From contig JADDOH010000137.1 of NCBI GenBank assembly GCA_016648135.1, forward strand, positions 62,001 to 126,000: a stretch of 64,000 nucleotides of DNA, read 5' to 3'. The notes beneath the pieces were generated by a model. The model ran no database searches and was not told the origin of the DNA. It worked only from the letters and a program-made list of their open reading frames with translations. A program made the translations under genes and the position numbers. The number at the start of each line of letters is the position of its first letter. Positions within the stretch are counted from its first letter, which is position 1. The DNA is from Agrypnia vestita. Lineage: Eukaryota; Arthropoda; Insecta; Trichoptera; Phryganeidae. This document shows, one piece after another, positions 55,541 to 64,000 of the stretch.

Positions 55541-55985
55541 TGATGTTTGGAAGTGAAGTCTGGGGCTGGCAGAAGAGGAATGGAAGTAGACTAAATGAAG
55601 TGGAGGTGAGGTCCCTAAGACGTATGTGTGGCAAATCCATTTATGATAGAGTAAAGAATGAAGATATTAGCAATGAATGTATATCTGATATTAGCATAAT
55701 TAATAGAATTAAAAAAGGGTCGCTCAGATGCTTTGGGCATGTTGAGCGAATGAATGAGTAAAGAATGTTGTTGATGGTGCCAGAAATAGAGGGTGACCTT
55801 AGAAGAAGTGGCATGGCCAGATTAATCAGATACTGTAAGACGGTCCTGTCAGAAGCCTCAATAATCGTCGAGCTTGCATGCGAAGATGTATGAATGTGGA
55901 TGAGGCGAGAGTTGTGCGTTAGGACAGAAGAGTGTGGCACTCTATCCTTTTTGCCTAGGTCTAACAGGGAAATGGCGTGATGAAT
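55541..55985 (+). pseudogene. non-LTR retrotransposon ORF2 C-terminal remnant (family L1a)
   Basis: Reads MFGSEVWGWQKRNGSRLNEV, EVRSLRRMCG, RVKNEDISNECISD, RIKKGSLRCFGHVERMNE and a stop. Past a frame break come SEASIIVELACEDV-type and EECGTLSFLP-like remnants. This is the typical end of a LINE polymerase with the SEVW, RSLRRM and LRxFGHVERM motifs. It is followed by a TAAGTAAGTAAG tail (about 55990-56004). 5' truncated and dead. Confidence 0.65.
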
Positions 55986-57047
55986 AGTTTAGTAAGTAAG
56001 TAAGATTACCCTGAAGTTTGTACTACGAGTTTAGTTACGAGATACTGTAGGTGTATTATATGGACACTCCCTATCTTCGCCAGTACGGTAAAAAATATCA
56101 CATTTCTTACAATGCATCCTAAATATGTTATTAATATTTCGTCACGATCGTAGAACAATGAAGGATGTGCAAAAAAACTTATTGACTTTTTTGGATAGTT
56201 AAAAAGTGAAAAAAGAACCCCTCTAATGGTATATAAAAAGTGTATTTTTTCTCATTAATTTAGAAAATACGAAGTCGGTATAGCGACGGTTCTGATTTGC
56301 GACCGTAGAACAATGCAGCATGTGTAAAAACGTCGTTGTACTGCGCTGACTATATTTGAGGTTTGAAAGGTATAAACTTTAATAACTAACCCAAGTTTCA
56401 AAGGAAAATCTTTTGCAGTTATCGAACTATGACATAAAGTGTCTAAATAAAACTTCAAACTGCTCTCCTGCAAACTTGAGAAAAATCACATGCGTCGTAA
56501 TTCTACGATTATGATGATTTGCGCGTTATCTGTCAATTCTCAGGACTCCGAACTATAATTTGTTTTTGCACGCGAGTAAGGCGGAGCAAATTAATTTCGG
56601 CTTTGCGTCACATCGATCTTCGATGGCTATAAACGGCCCAAGCGGGATTTTCCTTGTCCGTCACGCTGCGGAAACTGGACGACAACACACTGCCAATACA
56701 TAACACGACCCTTCTCATGATCCGTATCTCAATCTCATCTGTCATTCCCGACAGATTAAGTAAGCGGCCGTTCTGAGAATCGGGGTCCATATTCAACTGT
56801 TTTAATATTGTATATTTATAAAGCATTGGTACAACAAAGCTTTTTCGTTTTTAATTTACGTTATCTTACACAAGGGACAGTAGAGCGTGCCTTTTTAATT
56901 ATTTTGTATGATGAGCAGAATGACCAGAGGATGCTTACTGAAAGTTTTTTCGGAATCTCCGAGTTTTTTCTAAGAGTGTACATCTTAGAGTCCAGAATAT
57001 TTCAAGTATTCAATTATTTATTTATTTATTATATAATATAACAATTA
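55986..57047. other. unassigned sequence
   Basis: No assignment. 56255-56826 is somewhat more complex, with two minus-strand 72-codon frames of unknown meaning. Confidence 0.3.
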
Positions 57048-57225
57048 TTATGGCAAAGGAGCTTAGGAAGGCCAAAATTAAGATGGAGTGACAACGTCCT
57101 CAAAGACATCTCTGCCTTAGAGCTTCGGAACTGGAGAGAGCTGGCACTAAACCGAGATGAGTGGAGGAAGATTATTGAGGAGGCCAAAACCCACCGAGGG
57201 TTGTAGTACCAAGAGTGATGATGAT
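57048..57225 (+). pseudogene. non-LTR retrotransposon 3' coding end with (GAT)n tail
   Basis: The frame GRPKLRWSDNVLKDISALEL, RNWRELALNRDEWRKII, EEAKTHRGL ends in a stop and is followed by a GATGATGATGATGAT tract. The RPxLRW.D.V..D...L...NWR..A.DR..WR.I..EAKTH.GL pattern is the stereotyped C-terminus of RTE-like polymerases, which end in short microsatellites. Only the last 50 or so codons survive. Confidence 0.75.
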
Positions 57226-57640
57226 GATGATAACAATTATTTACAAAATCCATATTAAACTCACATTACATTAAAATTAACATATTATCACGTGAGGGTA
57301 GAAGCGAAATGAATTGCACACATTCGCGGATTTCACAGTAGGTACTCTACACCGTTAATAGCGAATTGGATGTTTCTGGAAGGGTCCACTGGATTCCGGA
57401 AGCAATATCCACCAATCGAGCAATATTCACCAATCAGGGGCTCGGTGTAGCTAACACGATCCCGGCCGTCTGTAGGTACAACCACTCTGTCGCTGACCGT
57501 CGTAGCAATCACAAGTGATACCTGTTTCTGTTATCCACACCGCATTTTTATATTGTCGCAATAAATAGCACTCTTAACCGTGAGTATCATTTATGTCCCG
57601 TATTCATCCACCATCCTGCCTCAGCTGAAGTTCTATAAAA
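57226..57640. other. unassigned sequence
   Basis: A GC-richer, moderately complex stretch at 57290-57590. No gene recognised. Confidence 0.3.
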
Positions 57641-57967
57641 ATATCAGCGACCTCATGTATCTATATGTTAAGGTTAATGCACGAATTGATAAAATATGGC
57701 GTACAGATGCAAAACCGCCACTATCTATATGGGCTTCATATGGATAGTGGCCACAAATGTGACTAAAAGTTACTAAAAATCTACGTGTGCGAAGCCGCGC
57801 GGGTTATTTTCTTTACAAATCTACTGCCGATTTGACTCAAATTTTTGATTATTACTAACCGATTTGAATAAAAATTTTTGACCTTGCGAAACAATGGAAT
57901 ATTTGTGTGTCCCCACAAACTTATGTTTAGCTAAAAGCGCGGACAACGCCGGGTACGAACAGCTAGT
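57641..57967 (+). mobile_element. Helitron-like element (second family)
   Basis: It contains GATGCAAAACCGCCACTATC, GGGCTTCATATGGATAGTGG and GTGCGAAGCCGCGCGGG. It ends CGCGGACAACGCCGGGTACG, AACAGCTAGT, with CTAGT at the 3' end as in the main family. A partial relative may be at 25361-25560. Confidence 0.45.
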
Positions 57968-58117
57968 TAATGATAAAATCAGATATTCTGTTAGGTAATC
58001 ATTCCGTTACACTCTCTAATTTAGTTTGTACGTCTCCTGATTTGACAAATTCATTCACACACCAAATTCTCTGATTAATGTACTAGATTTCCTAAGTATA
58101 TAATTTTTTTCAACAAG
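57968..58117. other. unassigned sequence
   Basis: AT-rich. It ends in a pyrimidine run and CAACAAG (58111-58117), which could be a splice acceptor for the next feature. Confidence 0.3.
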
Positions 58118-58121
58118 GTCT

Positions 58122-58337
58122 ATGATTAAAATGGTGTGCCTGATTCAAATACCATTCATAACCATTTTTCTTGGATATTTTAACGAACATGGTATCATAA
58201 TAGGCCAACGAAAAAGTAATTCAGGCCACTCGAAACGAGACAATGATGGTCTTGTGGGTCACATCTTCGGAAAATTTGCAGAGAAAATTGGGATAGGTAA
58301 TAAGGTCGTGAATATTTTAACAAGTAATGTAACATAA
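58122..58337 (+). CDS. small signal-peptide-like ORF (uncertain)
   Basis: A 71-codon frame. The N-terminus MIKMVCLIQIPFITIFLGYF resembles a secretion signal. A hydrophilic KSNSGHSKRDNDG stretch follows, then an amphipathic GLVGHIFGKFAEKIGIGN segment. A plausible splice acceptor (pyrimidine run and AG at 58116-58117) lies before the ATG, and a donor-like GTAATA at 58297 lies inside, so it might be one exon of a larger gene (58118-58296). I recognise no family. The frame could also be chance in AT-rich DNA. It is kept because its hydrophobic, charged and amphipathic order is unlike the other short frames here. Confidence 0.25.
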   Translation: MIKMVCLIQIPFITIFLGYFNEHGIIIGQRKSNSGHSKRDNDGLVGHIFGKFAEKIGIGNKVVNILTSNVT

Positions 58338-58770
58338 AGTACATGAATTCCTGGGTCACTGAACTTGATTTATATTCTGCTTGGAATATGCAGGATGTCG
58401 TTCATGTACCATAGTAAAAATGTAGTAAATTTTGTGATTGTGATTGTGACATAAAAAAAACCACAATTATTTAATTTCTACTGGTTTCGGTATTATTGTA
58501 TCTTTCTCAGTATGGACGCACAATAACTATTCCATAAAATTAAATATGTTAAAAATTCAAATATCGGGTGGGAGCGTGGCTCCATTTATGACGCGGGTGT
58601 GGTGTGGAGTTTGAAATGAATCATTGAAATGAATCATTGAAATGGAGAATAGGTATATTAAATAATGGTTTGTTGGAATCGGCATCGGTATAAAGATTAT
58701 TCATGATGATCTTTTGATCTTGATAGAATAAAATTTAACTTACTATTCTTGAGTTTAATTAAATAATGTG
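58338..58770. other. unassigned sequence
   Basis: AT-rich. ATGAATCATTGAA is tandemly repeated at about 58617-58640. Confidence 0.3.
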
Positions 58771-58774
58771 TATT

Positions 58775-58830
58775 ATATCACTCGAGTTTCGAGAGTGATA
58801 GATCTCTTATCGACATGCTCAATATCAAAT
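58775..58830 (-). repeat. Penelope-type terminal hairpin, single copy
   Basis: The minus strand reads GAGCAUGUCGAUAAGAGAUC, UAUCACUCUCGAAACUCGAG. Same family as 18590-18640. The GAAAC and stem are intact, but the CUGANGA box is not recognisable. Confidence 0.4.
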
Positions 58831-59600
58831 CAGTTTAATATTTCACCGGTTTATAAGTTTACAAGTTTTGAGAAGCATAATACATGTTATATAAGTAGGC
58901 AAACATACGTTCAGGGATCATTGTTTTATTCCATACATTTTGAAGATTTAAAAATGGGTTATTAGTTATAATGGACTGTTTATTAATTATATTATATTTT
59001 ATGTTAACGAACATTTTCACTTCTAAATTATCTAAATTTGGGCCTCAAACAATAATTTGTATGCAAAATTTGAATGCCTTTTTCATATCTAAATGCGTGG
59101 GTTTATCTCTAAAAGATGACTAGAGAATTCTGAAAAATTATAATGCCAGAGGCATATTTTATTGTTATATTAAAAGGTTACATTTTGCCTTTATTTTTGA
59201 TTTTTTACTAATTTCATGCTTTTTTATTCTATCTAAATGGTAGCTTGAGTGCTTTATGAGTACATATAAGTTTTTAGAATTATTTTCGCCCAAAGATTGC
59301 ACCGAAGAGATAGGCCAGGCCGTGTAGCTTCCCCTATTTATGGGCTATGGTTGTCTAGATTTATCATCTTTCTAGATAACGATAGGAAAAGTTATATGTT
59401 GGAGTAATAAATAGATTTCTATCTATCCCTAACTAGAAATGAGATACGATTGTTCAATATTTATTCATTCCGAATGTCAGATATATTTTCCAGGTTTACT
59501 TTTTCATATTAAAGTATCGTAAATTGAAGTGATTTTGTTAGAATTTATGACAGAAATAGAACAGAAGTATAATAAATGCGGGGAAAATGTTAAAAAATGC
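58831..59600. other. unassigned AT-rich sequence
   Basis: Nothing supported. Confidence 0.3.
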
Positions 59601-59975
59601 GATTGAATGAAGAATGAAATGAAATTAATAATACTGGTAGTGCTGGCTGTAGTGTGATCGTTAGATCAAGAAAGGATCGCTTATATGCTTTGGTCATGCA
59701 GAATATGCGGGCGCGAAGAGGGTAGTAAAGTAAAATATGTGAGGCAAGTTTTAAAGGCAACAGGTAAAAAAGTCGCCCACGAAAGTCTTGGTCATGATCG
59801 TCAGCATGATCACATAAACCAAATATTGGAGGACAGCGCAATTAAATGCTTCAACAACCGAAGAGCGTGCGTGAAAAGATTAAATAAATTGTACGATGCA
59901 AAAGTGATGTGCCTGGACAGAAAGTGTGGCGTCCCATCCATTCTGCCTAGATCATGGCATGAGTGTTAGTCAGTT
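59601..59975 (+). pseudogene. non-LTR retrotransposon ORF2 C-terminal remnant (family L1a)
   Basis: After broken frames, a readable tail HDHINQILEDSAIKCFNNRR, ACVKRLNKLYDAKVMCLDRK matches the polymerase end of the family at 55541 (NRRAC.KRL....A..MC.DR). The upstream frame has TAGTGTGATCGTTAGATCAA, AGAAAGGATCGC, as in the other copies. Dead. Confidence 0.55.
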
Positions 59976-60174
59976 AATATAACTAATTTCTATTTACTAA
60001 CTGTAATCATACAAAGTTTAAATTTAAACAGTAAAGTTGTAGGTCGATTTTAGTTGGTTAGTAGTAAGTAGTTCGTATTTTTTCATGGGTTCGCAACGGT
60101 GGGAGATGGAGTGAAACATTTTTGTTATTTGGTTCTTCTATTGCATTTCTTATTTTTATTCTATTACATGAGTT

Positions 60175-60353
60175 ACTTGTTGGTCTTGTGGTTAGGACAC
60201 ACGCCTCGTGATCCAAAGGTCGCGGGTTCGAATCTCACTCCAGACTAGCAAGTTAGTCCTATTTTCGTAGCACAAGCGTTTAGCTTAGTTTGAAAATAGT
60301 AAGAATATTGATGTGACACGTATTCCATGTTCGCATCTCTATTTAAAAAAAAA
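60175..60353 (+). mobile_element. tRNA-derived SINE (family S1), best-preserved copy
   Basis: Box A region TGGTCTTGTGGTTAGGACAC, box B CGCGGGTTCGAATCTCACTC, the full body AGCAAGTTAGTCCTATTTTC and TTTAGCTTAGTTTGAAAATA, ACGTATTCCATGTTCGCATC, and a poly(A) tail. A good reference for the family. Confidence 0.88.
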
Positions 60354-60689
60354 TTCAATATAATACGCATTGCTTTATTTTGTAATATTGTAGTTTCGTT
60401 AGCATTCCTTCTTTGCTCATAAATAATATGCTGGAGTCAATGTGTGGGAAAATCATAATATTGCATATTAATTTACTTGTATTTTTGGTTTTAATTAGGA
60501 GAGCCTAGAAAAATCTTTTTTAAAAGTCGTTGTAGTTTCATCACCACCATCTGGACTGCTGTATCTCGACACTTTCATGCCATTATTTCTCACGTTACAT
60601 TTCAAATTTTCAACATTGAAGAGTACCAAAATATTGCCACACGTCGGCAGCATCACGGGTATCATATTATAGCGTCAAAAACAAAATAT
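60354..60689. other. unassigned sequence
   Basis: Nothing supported. Confidence 0.3.
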
Positions 60690-61090
60690 GTCAAACGTAG
60701 CAGCGTAACTAGTTTCACAACACGTCACACTAAACAGTGCGTGAAGTATTCCGGTTGTATTGTGAAACGACATTTAGTAACGACAAAACAATTGTCTGGA
60801 ACAGAAACCGCATTTGGACCCGCGGCGTTGAAAATTGTCCTTTTCTAAAGGGATGCATTGTCCCTATTATTCGCTGAGTTATGGGATAGCCCCGGAGCAA
60901 TAGCAATAAAAACAGATCGTCACCAGTCATTTTGAAGCGAATGGCTTTTCGAAGGGGTGAAAAATGGAAAGTGGTAGTTATTCGGTGGGGGAGGTTAGGT
61001 GTGCGATTTCTTTCCATCAATATTCTTCGATACGCGAGTTTATTCGATCTGAAATAATATTTTTCGGAGGGGTGAGTTTTGGTCGATTCT
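60690..61090. other. complex, repeat-free patch: candidate conserved non-coding element
   Basis: GC-richer than its neighbourhood, with sites such as AACAATTG, AACAGAAACCGC and GGTTAGGTGTG. A 96-codon minus-strand frame (60730-61020) is unrecognised and lacks convincing composition. Confidence 0.3.
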
Positions 61091-62710
61091 CAAAGAATAT
61101 TAATATTGTGTGTGAAATGAACGGCATTTTTCCGGATTAAAAACATTTTTTAATTTTTATATTCAACTTATTAAATAATGCCTATTACATTAAACCAATA
61201 TTTGATTCAAAATGTATTTAAAATCAAATTAATAAAGAATTTTTATATTTATAAAGATTCAAAATGTTTTTAAATCAAATTTATAAAGAAATTATAACCT
61301 AAAATAAATTATAATAGATGAGCTTTCTAACCTGTCATTTCTTTAATCAAGAGATGCAAAAATTCAAGGTTTATCATGATGAATTAATTAATAAGAATTA
61401 TAAAAAAACATATCACATTATAAGTACTAAACAGGATTTGTAAAAAAGAAAGAATCCAAAGGTGGAAAATATTTAAAACTAAATTTTTATTTACAAAATG
61501 TTGAAAAGTACAATAATTATATGATAATTTATAAATAAAATAATTTTTAATGAACAATAAAAATTATTGTATGAAAATAGGTAGTGATTAAGAAATCAAA
61601 CAATTATGAGACGAAATTTACTTTGAATATTATTTCCGGAAAATAATTGGCATCTCAAAATGGATTTGTTTATGAAAGAAACCCAAACGCCTTCTCAAAT
61701 CTAATAAATTGAGTTGAATGTACATTTTACGGAAGTGAAATTATTCACAAAATTTTATTAAATTAATTAATAAATTCGTTAATATGAAACAAATTAATTT
61801 GTTTCATAATAACGATGTACATAATAGTGTAAACACAACGATGTAATGAATTAATCCTTTACAGCGATGGGATCATGTCTGTGGGAGGCAATTGAAACAC
61901 TTAAAGTTTTATTAATTGTCATTAGAATATTTCACACAGGTACTTATTTAATTCACCGCACGTTTGTCTACCTAAAGGTCGTTGTGCTCAGGTTCTCACC
62001 AGTTCGTACGTTAGTGCCCACTGTATGACTTTACTATTGTCCATTACTCGTTTATGGTATCGCACGGGTTCCCAATGCGCTTCTATGTCGTGTATCACCT
62101 ATCGAACAACTGTGAACTATGTGCATAGTGACCCGGTTAATATCTTTTTATGGTGAATGTCGCTTCGCGATGCTTCCAGAGCCCAGCGGACCGTCCCAGA
62201 TCCTTTTTGCAATTTCCAATTCACTCTAAAAGGTGTAGGGTGCTATTAAATCCTCTATTACGCAATTTCTTCTCTGTTACCATCTCGTGATAATGCACAT
62301 GTAGAAAAAAATATTTTGATATTTCTTTTACAAAATGATTTAAAGTGACTGAATTCCTAATAACTATTCAAGTTGTCTGGGATAAGGAGCTTTTGAAAAT
62401 ACAGAGGCGTGACCTTGTGTATCGTCTTGTTCATCAACTGACACAAGTTAAATTCAACTCTTTCGGGGAAATGAAGATAATCTAGTTCACATATGTTGGT
62501 AGTCATTTGAATAACAATATGAGAAAAACAAAAAATGAGCCAATTTCACCTTCCCTAAAAATAACCATGGAATAGTGATAATAATAATAGTATAAATGAT
62601 ATGAGTAACAAATTTTCAAGAAGTGAAAGGAAAAATTAACTAAAAAGATTAATATTGAAGTAAATTTTAAAGAGGACGGAAGGAAGGGAAGTTAAGAGAT
62701 AATATGGAGT
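61091..62710. other. unassigned; possible diverged family E LTR near 61980-62300
   Basis: Mostly AT-rich. The 61960-62300 part is GC-richer and shares CTTCGCGATGCTTCCAGA and a run toward TATTAAATCCTC with the repeat at 42654-43090. Confidence 0.3.
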
Positions 62711-62712
62711 AT

Positions 62713-62893
62713 ATTTTTTTTTAAAATAGCATGGAATGCGTGTCGCATTAATATTCGTTCTATTATCAAAATAAGCTAAACATCTGTGCTATGAAAATAG
62801 TACTAACTTGCTTGTGACCAGGAATGGGGCTCGAATCACCGACCACCAGATCACAAGGCGAGCGTCATGACCAATTATACCAAGAAGCTACTC
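62713..62893 (-). mobile_element. tRNA-derived SINE (family S1, second head type)
   Basis: On the minus strand GAGTAGCTTCTTGGTATAAT begins the head and GGTGATTCGAGCCCCATTCC gives box B; then the shared body and a poly(A) tail (T at 62714-62722 on the plus strand). Pairs with 13163-13346. Confidence 0.8.
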
Positions 62894-63594
62894 ACTTACT
62901 TACATACTTATATATTATTTCATTTATAAATTCGTATATTATCCCACAATATATATTATCACTAAGTGTCTTACCACTGGACCAGCAAGCACATCGCTTA
63001 TGAAATATTATGAAAGACTTTCTAGTTGATATTTTCTCCATCATTAAGTCTCATCTTTATTTCTTACAAATGCCGAGAGGAAAATGAATTTCTCTCACGA
63101 CAAAGTCCTTCCTTTGATTACTCAAGCGATCGGAAATCAATGCAGCTAATTATTAAGAAGTCAGATTGCCATTTCGATTATTGCTGGGGAGGGCCATTAT
63201 AACCCAAGAAATGGTATTCAAGATGGCTTCTCTTTGAGTCAGGAGATACGAGAATGATAATCGCGATGGATGACCCCATTCCTTTGTGAGCTTCGAAGCT
63301 GCCTGCAAATCTCTGTAGCATTATAACAAAGGCTCTCGGGCTAATATCGTTACTTATAATATATACATGATACTCACGTCTAAAACTAAATCTAACAATT
63401 CTTGGATTCTGAAACGATGATGAATAAAAATAATTGCTCACTACAAAATTGTTGCGAATAAAATTTTATGTGAATTTTTTTAAGTTACGAGCCCCCAGGG
63501 TGTCTATGAATTTTAGATGAATTTAGATAATAAAAAATAATAAAAAATATGAAAAAATGGAAATAGGTAACAGCTATCTGTTTATTATGACTGC
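62894..63594. other. unassigned sequence
   Basis: An 87-codon minus-strand frame (63178-63441) has no recognisable domain. Confidence 0.3.
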
Positions 63595-63720
63595 GTATTT
63601 TTTCGTACGTTTGTATTTTTTTTTAAATCTGTGAAGATTTAATTGTCTTGATGTATAATCTTAGGGTTTCGATATTTTTTAATTTATTGATATTGAGTTG
63701 TTTTCTTTTTTTTCTAGACT
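63595..63720 (-). pseudogene. decayed relative of the LINE fragment at 43469
   Basis: The minus strand reads NNSISINKLKNIETLRLYIK, resembling QQLNIESITKIETLKLI of the better copy. Too short for more. Confidence 0.25.
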
Positions 63721-64000
63721 ACTTCAGTTGGTGTCATGTAATCAAAGAGTTTACATATATGTAAAAAAAATATTTGTATCTACTTATATTCATTAATTAC
63801 ATCTACATATTTCGGAAAAACCTTTCCAAAGTCAGGATGTTTTATAAATGTCAAAATATCAAATTGAATAATGTCTTTTGATTTTCTACATTATTTGAAA
63901 AATTATTTTAAAACATTATTGCTGAAGTTCTTGATTTCACAAAATTATTGGAAAATTTTTTAGAATTGGACGAGTAAATAAATTTAATTGATTATTAATA

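Noticed and set aside
1101..62893. tRNA-like segments with good box B sequences
   Set aside because: All are heads of SINEs: each is followed by a shared SINE body and poly(A), with no intact cloverleaf, so none is called as a tRNA gene.

Overview
This window looks like AT-rich, gene-poor nuclear DNA of an animal, most likely an insect. By eye it is roughly two-thirds A+T. It carries Penelope, mariner, PIF/Harbinger, tRNA-derived SINE, Helitron-like and non-LTR sequences in the mix usual for arthropods. I found no convincing host protein-coding gene, no rRNA or tRNA gene and no CRISPR array. The DNA is best read as intergenic or intronic sequence filled with transposable elements of different ages. 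One short signal-peptide-like ORF (58122-58337) is the only non-transposon coding candidate.

The best-preserved element is a Penelope-like retroelement (PLE) on the minus strand, about 13385-16060. It has a 766-codon reverse transcriptase ORF, a GIY-YIG endonuclease split by one frameshift, and a 3' terminal sequence that folds as a type I hammerhead ribozyme (13403-13468). Hammerhead-type motifs from further PLE families lie at 7125-7176 and 29199-29246 with intact cores. Decayed ones lie at 9815-9862, 18590-18830, 25950-25990, 39357-40115 and 58775-58830. In several places two such motifs face head to head. This scatter of Penelope-type ribozyme termini is the most distinctive theme of the window.

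DNA transposons: a mariner (40852-42137, 1286 bp, TA target duplication, DD34D residues still readable, two frameshifts); a PIF/Harbinger remnant (48498-49193, TTA target duplication, GCGCGG palindromes inside its termini, 5' piece of a transposase); a TIR element (family A, six copies); and family B (five copies, two of them inverted arms 2.7 kb apart).

Retroelements: seven copies of one tRNA-derived SINE and two of another; several 3' coding remnants of non-LTR elements; one well-formed LTR with polyadenylation signal, TATA box and primer-binding site (27708-28460); and two inverted copies of a long LTR-like repeat (family D, 30757-32480 and 51720-53508). Helitron-like elements with a terminal hairpin followed by CTAGT recur at least eight times. 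Two sites show nested insertion (9146-9596 and 9597-10330).

Region by region: 0-13 kb is mixed small elements. 13-16 kb is the PLE. 16-27 kb is SINEs, non-LTR remnants and a snap-back repeat. 27-29 kb is the LTR. 30.7-36 kb is family D and three tandem arrays. 39-43 kb is PLE termini, a minisatellite and the mariner. 48-49 kb is Harbinger. 51.7-53.5 kb is family D again. 55-64 kb is non-LTR tails and SINEs. Four more complex, GC-richer, repeat-free patches (8740-9010, 22880-23410, 38590-39070, 60690-61090) are candidate conserved non-coding elements.
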